The notes under the pieces were generated by a model, which was not told the origin of the DNA, searched no databases, and was given only the letters and a program-made list of their open reading frames with translations. 32,674 nt of DNA from Mesobacterium_A hydrothermale (lineage in GTDB: Bacteria; Pseudomonadota; Alphaproteobacteria; Rhodobacterales; Rhodobacteraceae), in the NCBI RefSeq assembly GCF_035818635.1, contig NZ_JAYLLH010000035.1:1-32674 (forward strand), given 5' to 3'. The position numbers were made by a program, and so were the translations under genes. Numbering within the stretch: the stretch's first letter is position 1; every line of letters begins with the position of its first letter. Positions 16,397 through 24,530 of this stretch are shown here, in pieces.

Positions 16397-16451
16397 GCGA
16401 GGGGTTTCACACCCCTCGCGCTCCCCGTGGGATATTTTCAGCCAGAAGAAG
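16397..16451 (+). repeat. Dispersed hairpin-plus-tail repeat, copy A
   Basis: An 8-bp hairpin GCGAGGGG/CCCCTCGC (16397-16404 with 16412-16419), then a conserved 29-base tail from CCCC (16423) through GGGATATTTT to GCCAGAAGAAG (16451). The tail is closely matched at 25529-25557, and related tails are at 29961-29988 and 32577-32604 on the other strand. It lies between the divergent selD fusion and the EamA gene. Function unknown; not a classical terminator because no T run directly follows the stem. Confidence 0.7.
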
Positions 16452-16514
16452 GGGCTGGTGCGGTTCATCATTTGGGCATAAGCGCGGGACCGGGACCGGA
16501 AGGGAGAGACGGCT

Positions 16515-17408
16515 TTGGACAATCTGCGCGGGATCGGGTTCATGGTGCTGTCGATGGCGCTGTTCGCGGTCGAGGACAGTTTCATCAAGGCGTCTTCGGG
16601 CCACATGCCGACCGGGTTGATCCTGATCGTTCTGGGCAGCTGCGGGGCGGTGTTCTATGCGGTCCTGGCGGCGCGGCGCGGGCACCGGGTGGTGACGCCG
16701 CTGTTGCTGACGCCGCCGATCCTGGTGCGCAACCTGTCGGAACTGTTCGGCACCATGGCCTTTGTCACCGCGCTGTCGTTGATCCCGCTGGCCACGGCGG
16801 CGGCCATCGTTCAGGCGACGCCGCTTCTGATGACGCTGGGCGCGGCTGTTCTGCTGCGCGAACCGGTGGGTTGGCGGCGCTGGACGGCGATCTGGGTCGG
16901 GCTGTCGGGCGTTCTGCTGATCCTGCGGCCGGGGATGGACAGTTTCGACCCCAACGCGCTGTTCGCCGTGCTGGGGGTGCTGGCACTGGCGGCGCGGGAC
17001 CTGGGCGCGCGCTACGTGCCGCGGGACGTGTCGAACCTCGTGCTGTCCTGTTACGGCTTTGCCTCTGTCGTGCCGGCCGGGGTGCTGTTGCTGCTGATCT
17101 CGGGCGACTGGCCGGCCTGGCCGGGGGCGATGCCGGCGGCGTTGCTGGCGGGCGCGGTGATCTTCGGCGTTGCGGGCTATTACGGCATCACCATCGCCAC
17201 GCGCACGGGCGACGTGTCCGTGGTCACGCCGTTCCGGTACACCCGGTTACTGTTCGCGATGATCCTCGGGGCGCTGGTCTTTGCCGAACTGCCCGACTGG
17301 CCGACGCTGGCGGGGGCGGCCATCATCATCGTGACCGGGGTCTACACCCTGCTGCGCGAGGCCCGGTTGCGGCGGGCGCAGCGGGCCGCGGCCGGGGCAC
17401 GGCGCTGA
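16515..17408 (+). CDS. EamA/DMT-family inner-membrane transporter
   Basis: Drug/metabolite transporter superfamily permease of 297 residues with about ten hydrophobic segments in two EamA repeats (roughly 1-140 and 145-285). The first repeat ends LIPLATAAAIVQATPLL...LREPVGWRRW, the second ends TPFRYTRLLFAMILGALVFAE, both characteristic EamA signatures. It starts with TTG at 16515; AGGGAGAG (16501-16508) lies at the right distance and no ATG/GTG fits, so the unusual start is well supported. The C-terminal tail is Arg/Ala-rich. Substrate cannot be predicted; the family exports amino acids or other metabolites. Enolase follows 120 bases later from its own promoter. Confidence 0.9.
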   Translation: MDNLRGIGFMVLSMALFAVEDSFIKASSGHMPTGLILIVLGSCGAVFYAVLAARRGHRVVTPLLLTPPILVRNLSELFGTMAFVTALSLIPLATAAAIVQATPLLMTLGAAVLLREPVGWRRWTAIWVGLSGVLLILRPGMDSFDPNALFAVLGVLALAARDLGARYVPRDVSNLVLSCYGFASVVPAGVLLLLISGDWPAWPGAMPAALLAGAVIFGVAGYYGITIATRTGDVSVVTPFRYTRLLFAMILGALVFAELPDWPTLAGAAIIIVTGVYTLLREARLRRAQRAAAGARR

Positions 17409-17454
17409 ACGGGAAACGCCCGGCTTTTCCGCTGGGGAAACTCTGTGCGGGGCC

Positions 17455-17498
17455 GTTAGCGCTGTGGTTGTTTACATTCCTTGCCCGGGTGCTATGAA
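17455..17498 (+). promoter_or_regulatory. Enolase promoter with upstream LacI-type near-palindrome
   Basis: A -35-like TTTACA (17471-17476), 16-base spacer and -10 TATGAA (17493-17498) preceded by TG-C (extended -10). Just upstream, GTTAGCGCT (17455-17463) matches nine of the 12 bases of the perfect palindrome GTTAGCGCTAAC found in front of zwf. Placement upstream of -35 would suit activation rather than repression. The prediction is by eye. Confidence 0.45.
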
Positions 17499-17528
17499 CG
17501 CCGCGAACCCGCCATTCGGAGAGGCCAA

Positions 17529-18803
17529 ATGAGCACCATCATCGACATTCACGCCCGCGAAATCCTGGACAGCCGGGGCAACCCGACGGTCGAAGTCGAC
17601 GTACTTCTGGAAGACGGCACGCTGGGCCGCGCCGCGGTGCCCTCGGGCGCCTCGACCGGGGCCTACGAGGCGGTCGAAAAGCGCGACGGCGACAAGAGCC
17701 GCTACATGGGCAAGGGCGTTCTGGAAGCCTGCGCCGCCGTCAACGGCGAGATCGCCGAGGCGCTGGTCGGTATGGACGTGACCGAACAGCTGGCCATCGA
17801 CACCGCGATGATCGAACTGGACGGCACCGACAACAAGGGCCGGCTGGGCGCCAACGCCATCCTGGGCGTGTCGCTGGCCGCGGCCCGCGCTGCCGCCGAT
17901 TACACCGCGCAGCCGCTGTTCCGCTATGTCGGCGGCACTTCGGCCCATGTTCTGCCGGTGCCGATGATGAACATCATCAACGGCGGCGAACATGCCGACA
18001 ACCCGATCGACATCCAGGAATTCATGATCATGCCGGTGGCCGCGGAAACCATCCGCGACGCGGTGCGCATGGGCTCCGAAGTGTTCCACACGCTGAAAAA
18101 GGAATTGTCGGCGGCGGGCCTGTCGACCGGCCTGGGCGACGAAGGCGGCTTTGCCCCGAACCTGGGGTCGACCCGCGACGCGCTGGATTTCATCCTGAAG
18201 TCGATCGACAAGGCCGGCTACACGCCGGGCGAGGACATCTACCTCGCGCTCGATTGCGCCGCGACCGAATACTACAAGGACGGCAAGTACGTCCTGGCCG
18301 GTGAAGGCAAGACCCTGAGCAGCGACGAAAACGTCGCCTACCTGCAGGCACTGTGCAACGACTACCCGATCATCTCGATCGAGGACGGCATGAGCGAGGA
18401 CGACTGGGACGGCTGGGCCAAGCTGACCGCCGCGCTGGGCGACAAGATCCAGCTGGTGGGCGACGACCTGTTCGTGACCAACCCCACCCGCCTGGCAATG
18501 GGCATCGAACGCCGCTGCGCCAATTCGATGCTGGTCAAGGTGAACCAGATCGGGTCGCTGTCGGAAACGCTGAAGGCCGTCGACATGGCGCATCGCGCGC
18601 GCATGACCAACGTCATGTCGCACCGGTCCGGCGAAACCGAGGACAGCACCATCGCCGATCTCGCCGTGGCCACCAACTGCGGTCAGATCAAGACTGGCTC
18701 GCTGGCCCGGTCTGACCGGCTTGCGAAATACAACCAGCTGATCCGGATCGAGGAAATGCTGGGCGAAACCGCCGAATACGCCGGCCGGTCGATCCTGCGC
18801 TAA
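17529..18803 (+). CDS. eno: Enolase (phosphopyruvate hydratase)
   Basis: Interconverts 2-phosphoglycerate and phosphoenolpyruvate in glycolysis and gluconeogenesis; cytoplasmic, magnesium-dependent. 424 residues, the normal bacterial length. N-terminus IIDIHAREILDSRGNPTVEVDV; catalytic Glu205 in GLGDEGGFAPNL and Lys337 in LVKVNQIGSLSET; metal ligands Asp242, Glu285 (SIEDGMSEDDWDGW) and Asp312; late motif MSHRSGETEDSTIADL. The start at 17529 follows GGAGAGG at a good distance; the frame extends upstream to 17481 without family sequence. A strong terminator follows, so it appears to be a single-gene unit. In many alphaproteobacteria eno lies near pyruvate dehydrogenase genes; that is not the case here. 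Confidence 0.98.
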   Translation: MSTIIDIHAREILDSRGNPTVEVDVLLEDGTLGRAAVPSGASTGAYEAVEKRDGDKSRYMGKGVLEACAAVNGEIAEALVGMDVTEQLAIDTAMIELDGTDNKGRLGANAILGVSLAAARAAADYTAQPLFRYVGGTSAHVLPVPMMNIINGGEHADNPIDIQEFMIMPVAAETIRDAVRMGSEVFHTLKKELSAAGLSTGLGDEGGFAPNLGSTRDALDFILKSIDKAGYTPGEDIYLALDCAATEYYKDGKYVLAGEGKTLSSDENVAYLQALCNDYPIISIEDGMSEDDWDGWAKLTAALGDKIQLVGDDLFVTNPTRLAMGIERRCANSMLVKVNQIGSLSETLKAVDMAHRARMTNVMSHRSGETEDSTIADLAVATNCGQIKTGSLARSDRLAKYNQLIRIEEMLGETAEYAGRSILR

Positions 18804-18826
18804 GCATTCGGGTTCCTGACCCGACC

Positions 18827-18856
18827 AAGGCCCCGCCCGTTGTGGCGGGGCCTTTT
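18827..18856 (+). terminator. Intrinsic terminator of eno
   Basis: An 11-bp perfect stem AAGGCCCCGCC/GGCGGGGCCTT (18827-18837 with 18844-18854), six-base loop, and a T run (TTTT, 18853-18856), 24 bases after the eno stop. Confidence 0.92.
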
Positions 18857-18908
18857 GCGTTGTGCGCGGCGCGCGTCCGTGGCTTCATGACGGACAGGGA
18901 GGCACGCC

Positions 18909-19421
18909 ATGCCGCTGACGATCCGCGCACCGCGCACCACCGCCGACTGGGACGCCGCGCGCCGGTTGTGCTGGGAGTATCGCGATTTCCTGCTTGGGCT
19001 GGAGGCCGAAAGCGTCCGGGTCGCACAACTGGCTTATCCTTTTGAGAAATACACGCGCTTGATGAACCGGCTGGAGGCGGAACATTCCGCCCCCAACGGC
19101 GGTCTTTTCCTTGTGTTGCAAGATGATGCGCCGGTTGGCTGCGGCATGTATCACCGCCTGTGTCCCAACACGGCGGAAATCAAGCGCGTCTATATCGCGC
19201 CCGACGGGCGTGGCCTTGGGGCCGGGCGCGCACTGATGCAGCGGCTGATCGGGGATATCCGCGATCAGGGGTATGCCCGCATCCTGATGGATACGGGCAA
19301 GGTGCTGACCACTGCCACGGCGCTGTACCTGTCGCTGGGGTTCAGGCTGCGCGGCCCCTATCAGGACGTGCCGCCAGAGGCAGAGGGGCTGCTGCGGTTT
19401 TTCGAAATGGGGCTGGGTTGA
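18909..19421 (+). CDS. GNAT family N-acetyltransferase
   Basis: A 170-residue single-domain acetyltransferase. The acetyl-CoA-binding motif is VYIAPDGRGLGAGRALMQRLI (about 95-115), with the GRGLGAGRAL loop that holds the pyrophosphate. The C-terminal part ATALYLSLGFRLRGPYQDVP (around 142-161) is the usual 'A..lY..lGF' strand-helix, and the order of motifs is that of small-molecule or amino-acid acetyltransferases. GGGAGG six bases before the ATG supports the start. It is the first gene after the eno terminator, followed 46 bases later by the HAD gene, perhaps in one transcript. Substrate unknown. Confidence 0.88.
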   Translation: MPLTIRAPRTTADWDAARRLCWEYRDFLLGLEAESVRVAQLAYPFEKYTRLMNRLEAEHSAPNGGLFLVLQDDAPVGCGMYHRLCPNTAEIKRVYIAPDGRGLGAGRALMQRLIGDIRDQGYARILMDTGKVLTTATALYLSLGFRLRGPYQDVPPEAEGLLRFFEMGLG

Positions 19422-19467
19422 CGCGGCGGCGCTTGCGCGCGCGGCGACGCGGTGCCAGTCTGGCGCC

Positions 19468-20139
19468 ATGACACAGGCCCTGATCTTCGATGTTTTCGGC
19501 ACCTGCGTGGACTGGCGCAGCTCGGTCGCGCGCGCGGTGGCGCAGGCTCTGCCCGGCGTCGATGCGCTGGCCTTCGCCGATGCGTGGCGGGGCGAATACC
19601 AGCCCGCGATGGAACGGATCCGGGCGGGCGGGCGCGGCTATGTCGCGCTGGACGATCTGCATCTAGAAAACCTGCACCGGGTGGCCGAACGGTTCGGGGT
19701 GACGGCCCCCGATACGCTGAACGCGGCGTGGGAACGGCTGGACCCTTGGCCCGACGTGGTCCCCGGGCTGACCGCGCTCAGGCAGCGCCATATCCTTGCG
19801 CCCTGTTCCAACGGGTCGATCGTGCTGATGACCCGGCTGGCACGCCATGCGCGCCTGCCCTGGGACTGCATCCTCGGGGCCGAGATCGCGCGGGACTACA
19901 AGCCCAAGCCAGAGGTCTACCTGGCCTCTTGCGCGGCGTTGCGGCTGCACCCGTCGGCGGTGATGATGGTCGCGGCGCACAATGACGACCTGGTCGCGGC
20001 GCGCGCGGTCGGGCTGCGCACCGCTTTCGTGACGCGCGCAACCGAACACGGGCCGGGCCAGACAACCGATCTGACGCCAGCAGACGACTGGGACATCGTC
20101 GCCCCCGATTTCATCGCCCTGGCCCAGAGGCTGACATGA
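19468..20139 (+). CDS. HAD hydrolase, haloacid dehalogenase type II-like
   Basis: HAD-superfamily hydrolase of 223 residues resembling L-2-haloacid dehalogenases, which hydrolyse 2-haloalkanoates through an aspartyl-ester intermediate. Motif I is FDVFGTCVDWRSSV with nucleophile Asp8; the cap domain spans about 15-95 (including DPWPDVVPGL); motif II is CSNGS; motif III Lys is in ARDYKPKPEVYL; motif IV is AAHNDDLVAAR. The final block GLRTAFVTR is typical of this subgroup. A real dehalogenase function is uncertain because many members have other or unknown substrates. Its stop overlaps the cupin gene start in ATGA, so these two are translationally coupled. Confidence 0.9.
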   Translation: MTQALIFDVFGTCVDWRSSVARAVAQALPGVDALAFADAWRGEYQPAMERIRAGGRGYVALDDLHLENLHRVAERFGVTAPDTLNAAWERLDPWPDVVPGLTALRQRHILAPCSNGSIVLMTRLARHARLPWDCILGAEIARDYKPKPEVYLASCAALRLHPSAVMMVAAHNDDLVAARAVGLRTAFVTRATEHGPGQTTDLTPADDWDIVAPDFIALAQRLT

Positions 20140-20558
20140 CAGCGGATCAGATCATCGCGACACTGGGATTGATGCCCCACCCAGAGGGCGGGCATTACAC
20201 CCAGACATGGGTGGCAGAAAACGCGGGCCGGCCCACGGGCACCTGCATCTATTTCCTGCTGAAAGCCGGCGAAAGCAGCCATTGGCACCGGGTCGATGCC
20301 ACCGAGATCTGGCATTTCTATGCCGGCAGCCCGCTGATCCTGTCGATGGCCGAAACCGACGCCGGGCCACGCCGCGACCTGCTGCTTGGCCCCGATCTGG
20401 CCGCCGGGCAGCGCCCGCAACTGATCGTGCCGGAACAGCACTGGCAGGCCGCGCGCAGCACGGGCGGCTGGACGCTGGTGGGGTGCACCGTCAGCCCCGG
20501 GTTCCGGTTCGACGGGTTCGACCTGGCCCAGCCGGGGTTCGATATTCCCCCCGGCTGA
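20136..20558 (+). CDS. Cupin protein, DUF985 (Cupin_5) family
   Basis: A 140-residue single-domain cupin. Family features: start ADQIIATLGLMPHPEGGHYTQTW, then TCIYFLLKAGESSHWHRVDATEIWHFYAG (about 36-64) with the first cupin motif, and GPDLAAGQRPQLIVPEQHWQAA for the second. The closing GCTVSPGFRFDGFDLA is well conserved in DUF985. The putative metal ligands are the His residues in SHWHRVD. The family's biochemical role is not established; plant and bacterial relatives are often annotated as uncharacterised or as sugar-epimerase-like. It follows the HAD gene with ATGA coupling, so the two may work on the same compound (inference). It is convergent with pgi. Confidence 0.9.
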   Translation: MTADQIIATLGLMPHPEGGHYTQTWVAENAGRPTGTCIYFLLKAGESSHWHRVDATEIWHFYAGSPLILSMAETDAGPRRDLLLGPDLAAGQRPQLIVPEQHWQAARSTGGWTLVGCTVSPGFRFDGFDLAQPGFDIPPG

Positions 20559-20586
20559 GTCCACGCCTTACAACAACTTCCGGGGG

Positions 20587-22167
20587 TCAGCCCGCGATGG
20601 CGCGGACATACCCCACAAGCTGCGCGGTCGAGCCGTCCTTGCCGTCGGCGCTGGCCTCTCCGGTCACCAGCGGCCCCAGCGCTGTGGCCAGTTCCTTGCC
20701 CAGTTCCACCCCCCATTGGTCATAGGAATTGATGCCAAGGATCACCCCTTCGACGAACACCCGGTGTTCGTACAGCGCGATGATCCGGCCCAGCATCTTC
20801 GGCGTCAGCTTTGGATAGATCAGCGTGGTGGACGGACGGTTGCCCGGGAACACCCGGTGGCGGGCCTGACGCTCCAGCTCGTCGCCGTCGAACTTGCCCG
20901 CCACCTTGGCGCGCGCTTCGTCCAGCGACCGGCCGCGCAGCAGCGCTTCGGATTGGGCAAGGCAATTGGCCACCAGCAACTGGTGATGATGCGCCAAGTC
21001 GGCTTCATGCCCCTGCGCCGCGACAAGGAATTCGCAGGGGATGACCCGCGTTCCCTGGTGGATCAGCTGGTAAAACGCGTGCTGGCCGTTGGTGCCGGGC
21101 TCGCCCCAGACCACCGGGCCGCTGTGATAGGGCAGATCGGCGCCGTCCATGCTGACGCCCTTGCCGTTGCTTTCCATTTCCAGCTGCTGAAGATAGGCGG
21201 GCAGCCGCGACAGGCGGTTGTCATAGGGCAGCACGGCGCGGGTGGCATGGCCCATGCCCTGGTTGTGCCAAAGCCCGACCAGCGCCAGCAGCACCGGCAT
21301 GTTTTGCGCCAGCGGCGCTGTGCGGAAATGCGCGTCCATCTCCTGCCCGCCCTCAAGGAAGGCGCGGAAATCCTCTGGCCCTATGGCGATCATCACCGAC
21401 AGGCCAATCGGCCCCCAGACGGAATAGCGCCCGCCGACCCAGTCTTCGAAGCCAAAAACACGCTCAGCCGGGATGCCCCATTCCGCTGCCCCGGCAAGGT
21501 TCGACGACAGCGCGATGAACCGCCCCTCGGTCCCCTGCTCGTGCGCCGCCAGCCAGTCGCGCGCAGTGCGGGCGTTGGTCATGGTTTCGATGGTGGTAAA
21601 GGTTTTCGACGCGATGATGAACACGGTCTTCGCCGGATCGCACTGCGCCAGCTTGTCGTGGATGTCGGCACCATCGACGTTCGACACGAAATGGCAGCGC
21701 GGCCCGTCGGCATAGGGCGCCAGCGCCAGATAGGCCATCACCGGGCCAAGGTCAGAGCCACCAATGCCGATGTTGACCACGTCGGTCACGTCGCTGGCGC
21801 GCAATTCTGCGGCCAGCTTTTCCATCCGGGCCAGCGTATCCAGCACCTCGGGCATTACGTCCTGGCCGTCCACCGTCACCACCGCGCCCGACAGGTTGCG
21901 AAGCGCAGTGTGCAGCACCGCGCGGCCTTCGGTTTCGTTGATCTTCGCACCCGAGAACATGGCGTCGCGCCGGGCCTCGACCCCGCGGTCCGCGGCCAGT
22001 TTCAGCAGCGCGGCGCGAATGGTGTCATCCAGTTGCGTCTTGGAATAGTCGAACAGCATGTCGCAGGCCGACAGCGAAAACTCGGCTGCCCGCGCCGGGT
22101 CTTCAAACAAATCCAGCATTGACCGGTTCGAAACGTTACCGGCAAGTTTCTTCAATTCTTCAAACAT
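20587..22167 (-). CDS. pgi: Glucose-6-phosphate isomerase
   Basis: Interconverts glucose 6-phosphate and fructose 6-phosphate; cytoplasmic. 526 residues, close to the E. coli-type long form. Seen: VNIGIGGSDLGPVMAYLAL (about 134-152), the phosphate-binding SKTFTTIETMTNA, the signature GGRYSVWGPIGLSVMIAIG, the catalytic-Glu region QLEMESNGKGVSMDG, WGEPGTNGQHAFYQLIHQG, and the C-terminal signature region with NSYDQWGVELGK (catalytic Lys). Third gene of zwf-pgl-pgi, starting four bases after the pgl stop. In Roseobacter-type bacteria that use the Entner-Doudoroff pathway, Pgi mainly recycles fructose 6-phosphate to glucose 6-phosphate (established for relatives; inferred here). Confidence 0.98.
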   Translation of the reverse strand: MFEELKKLAGNVSNRSMLDLFEDPARAAEFSLSACDMLFDYSKTQLDDTIRAALLKLAADRGVEARRDAMFSGAKINETEGRAVLHTALRNLSGAVVTVDGQDVMPEVLDTLARMEKLAAELRASDVTDVVNIGIGGSDLGPVMAYLALAPYADGPRCHFVSNVDGADIHDKLAQCDPAKTVFIIASKTFTTIETMTNARTARDWLAAHEQGTEGRFIALSSNLAGAAEWGIPAERVFGFEDWVGGRYSVWGPIGLSVMIAIGPEDFRAFLEGGQEMDAHFRTAPLAQNMPVLLALVGLWHNQGMGHATRAVLPYDNRLSRLPAYLQQLEMESNGKGVSMDGADLPYHSGPVVWGEPGTNGQHAFYQLIHQGTRVIPCEFLVAAQGHEADLAHHHQLLVANCLAQSEALLRGRSLDEARAKVAGKFDGDELERQARHRVFPGNRPSTTLIYPKLTPKMLGRIIALYEHRVFVEGVILGINSYDQWGVELGKELATALGPLVTGEASADGKDGSTAQLVGYVRAIAG

Positions 22168-22171
22168 GACT

Positions 22172-22849
22172 TCACTCCGCCCAATGCACTGTTGCGCCGT
22201 CCAGAACGGCCCTTATCGGTGCCTGTTCTACGGGCAGGCCGCGCGAAGCCTCAAGCGCATCGCGCTTTTCCTGTCCAAAGATGACGACGTGTTTCTTCAA
22301 TGCCGCATCCAGCACCGGCGCGGTCAGGGTGATGCGCGGCTCTGGCGCCGACGGCGCCCGCATCGCCATCAGCACTGGTGCATCTTCGGCCAGCGCCCGG
22401 GACAAATTGTCAGCCCCGGGAAACAGAGAGGCCGTGTGCATGTCCGCGCCCATTCCCAGCAACAAAACCGCGATCGGAAGTTGCGGCACGATCTGCGATT
22501 CCAGTTCCGCGAGCACGTCTTCGGGCTGGTCCGCGGGAATGAAAAGGGGCAGCAGACGCGCGGCGCGGGCGCGGTCCACCAGCAGGCGTTCGCGCAGCAA
22601 CCGGGTGTTCGACCGGGGGCTGTCCTCGGGCAGCCAGCGTTCGTCGCCCAGCATCACGTCGACCCGCGCCCAGTCCAGGTCGGCGGCGCAGAGCGAATCA
22701 AAGATCGGTCCCGGCGTCGTGCCCCCTGGCACCACCAGAAGCGCGCGGTACTGGTGGTTCAGCGCCGCCTTCAGGTCGCCGGCAATGCGGTTGGCAAGGT
22801 TGATTGCCAGCATTTCCCGGTCGGCATAGTCCTGCATCTCATAGGTCAT
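22172..22849 (-). CDS. pgl: 6-phosphogluconolactonase
   Basis: Hydrolyses 6-phosphoglucono-1,5-lactone to 6-phosphogluconate, the second step of the oxidative pentose phosphate and Entner-Doudoroff routes. 225 residues of the DevB/NagB-like fold: RALLVVPGGTTPGPIFDSL (the lactone-binding GG(S/T)TP loop), WARVDVMLGDERWLPEDSPRSNTRLLRERLL (metal- and substrate-contacting DERW and SN..L), and LLLGMGADMHTASLFPG. The start at 22849 gives an ATGA overlap with the zwf stop and has GGGAGA upstream; an ATG 18 bases earlier is less suitable. Middle gene of the zwf-pgl-pgi operon. Confidence 0.97.
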   Translation of the reverse strand: MTYEMQDYADREMLAINLANRIAGDLKAALNHQYRALLVVPGGTTPGPIFDSLCAADLDWARVDVMLGDERWLPEDSPRSNTRLLRERLLVDRARAARLLPLFIPADQPEDVLAELESQIVPQLPIAVLLLGMGADMHTASLFPGADNLSRALAEDAPVLMAMRAPSAPEPRITLTAPVLDAALKKHVVIFGQEKRDALEASRGLPVEQAPIRAVLDGATVHWAE

Positions 22850-24300
22850 ACCCGGATCTCCCGCCATTTGCGCCCGTCGCGGTGCATCAGCATCAGCGCC
22901 TCTTCCGGCCCGGTGCTGCCGCTGTCATAGGGTTCGGGCACTTCGCCCCGGCGTTCCCAGCCGGCGATGATCGGGTCGGTCCAGGCCCAGGCGGCCTCGA
23001 CCTCGTCGCCGCGCATGAACAGGGTCTGGTTGCCCCGGATCACATCCATGATCAACCGTTCATAGGCGTCCGGCACGTCCTCGCCATCCGGCCCCAGCGC
23101 CTCGGCAAAGGTCATGTCGAGCGGCACATCGACCAGCCGCATGCCACCCGGCCCCGGTTCCTTGATCGTCACCTGCAGGGTGATGCCTTCGTTCGGCTGC
23201 AGCAGGATCGACAGCACGTTGCGGTGCCGCCCGGCCTCTTCGCCGAAGATCGAATGCGGCGTATCCTTGAACACCACCGCGATTTCCGACGACCGCGCCT
23301 TGAGCCGCTTGCCCGTGCGCAGGTAGAACGGCGTATTGGCCCACCGCCAGTTCGAGATATGGCATTTCAGCGCCACAAAGCTTTCGGTGGTCGAGCGCGG
23401 GTTTTCCACGTGCTCGCGATAGCCCGGCTGGCTGTCGGTCGGCCCATACTGGCCGCGGACGATATGGTGGAAATCCACCGGGTCGAGCGCCCGGATCACC
23501 TTGAGCTTTTCGTCGCGCACCGCGTCGGGATCGAATTTCGCCGGCGGCTCCATCGCGATCAGGCACAGCAACTGCATCAGGTGGTTCTGCACCATGTCCC
23601 GCATCGCGCCCGAGGTATCGTAATAGGCGCCGCGCCCGCCGACTCCCACGGTTTCGGCAACGGTGATCTGCACATGGTCGATGTACTGGGCGTTCCAAAG
23701 CGGCTCGAACAGCATATTGCCAAAGCGGACCGCCATCAGGTTCTGCACCGTTTCCTTGCCGAGGTAATGGTCGATCCGGTAGATCTGATCTTCGCGGAAA
23801 TGCTGCGCCAGCGTGGCATTCAACGCCTTGGCAGTGGCGAGGTCGTGACCAAAGGGTTTTTCAACAACGATCCGGCTGTCGTCCGTCGCCAGCCCATTGC
23901 TGTGCAGACGTTCGGCGATCGCGCCGAACAGCGACGGCCCGACCGAGAAATAGAAGGCCCGCACCATATCGGGGCGCAATAGGCTGCACAGTTCCGACCA
24001 GCCGCTGGTGCCCTTGGCGTCGATCGGCACATAGGCCAGCCGGGCCAGGAAGCCTTCCAGCCCGGCATCCCCGCAGGGCGTTTTGCCGCCGAATTCGTCG
24101 ATCGCCTCGCGCACCAACTGGTGGAACGCGGCGGTGTCGATCTCGGACCGGGCGGCGCCCACGATCCGGGCATCGGGCGGGATTTGTCCGGCACAAAACC
24201 GGCGAAACAGCCCCGGCAAGATCTTGCGCCGGGCAAGATCGCCGGTGGCGCCGAAGATGACAAGATCGAACGGATCGACGGGAATGACACGAGAGACCAT
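22846..24300 (-). CDS. zwf: Glucose-6-phosphate 1-dehydrogenase
   Basis: Oxidises glucose 6-phosphate to 6-phosphogluconolactone with reduction of NADP (or NAD); the entry step of the oxidative pentose phosphate and Entner-Doudoroff pathways. 484 residues. N-terminal coenzyme motif FGATGDLARRK (16-26), EKPFG (147-151), active-site signature RIDHYLGKE (175-183, with His178), and catalytic base His240 in MVQNHLMQLL; both His positions equal those known in the Leuconostoc enzyme. C-terminal substrate lobe with PFYLRTGKRL. First gene of zwf-pgl-pgi; a LacI-type palindrome and a promoter candidate lie upstream. The ATG follows a weak GGAG (CGGAGCCAATCCCC). Confidence 0.98.
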   Translation of the reverse strand: MVSRVIPVDPFDLVIFGATGDLARRKILPGLFRRFCAGQIPPDARIVGAARSEIDTAAFHQLVREAIDEFGGKTPCGDAGLEGFLARLAYVPIDAKGTSGWSELCSLLRPDMVRAFYFSVGPSLFGAIAERLHSNGLATDDSRIVVEKPFGHDLATAKALNATLAQHFREDQIYRIDHYLGKETVQNLMAVRFGNMLFEPLWNAQYIDHVQITVAETVGVGGRGAYYDTSGAMRDMVQNHLMQLLCLIAMEPPAKFDPDAVRDEKLKVIRALDPVDFHHIVRGQYGPTDSQPGYREHVENPRSTTESFVALKCHISNWRWANTPFYLRTGKRLKARSSEIAVVFKDTPHSIFGEEAGRHRNVLSILLQPNEGITLQVTIKEPGPGGMRLVDVPLDMTFAEALGPDGEDVPDAYERLIMDVIRGNQTLFMRGDEVEAAWAWTDPIIAGWERRGEVPEPYDSGSTGPEEALMLMHRDGRKWREIRV

Positions 24301-24372
24301 GGGGATTGGCTCCGATTTATGTGTTTCGAAACAGGGTGTTGCGCGCCTTCACGCCGAGGGATTCTGTCGCGG

Positions 24373-24386
24373 CGTTAGCGCTAACG
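24373..24386. promoter_or_regulatory. Perfect 14-bp LacI-family-type operator upstream of zwf
   Basis: CGTTAGCGCTAACG is an exact palindrome with the central CG typical of LacI-family operators. It lies 73-86 bases upstream of the zwf ATG and just downstream of the candidate promoter, a placement suited to repression. A plausible binder is CceR, a LacI-family regulator of central carbon metabolism described in Rhodobacter sphaeroides; that link is from memory. No LacI-family gene is in the window. Confidence 0.7.
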
Positions 24387-24414
24387 ATCACCGTTTACCG
24401 CAGCTTCTTCTGAA

Positions 24415-24442
24415 AGTCTAACACCCTGCAACAGGTTCACAA
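24415..24442 (-). promoter_or_regulatory. Candidate promoter of zwf-pgl-pgi
   Basis: On the minus strand TTGTGA (24437-24442), a 16-base spacer and TAGACT (24415-24420) preceded by TGT as an extended -10. Transcription would start near 24408 and pass through the 14-bp palindrome. The same spacing and a 13-base identical core occur in the TAXI receptor promoter candidate. Confidence 0.45.
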
Positions 24443-24530
24443 TGGTGTCAGCGCAAACTTGTCACATCTGGTCAGGCGGCAGCAGGCACGATAGCACTGG
24501 TCCCGACACGCCATGACCGACGGGGACGCA

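Noticed and set aside
14159..16606. Upstream-extended selD fusion of about 815 residues
   Set aside because: The added 100 residues come from the tandem repeat and repeat copy A and contain no family sequence; homology begins at the ATG at 16306.
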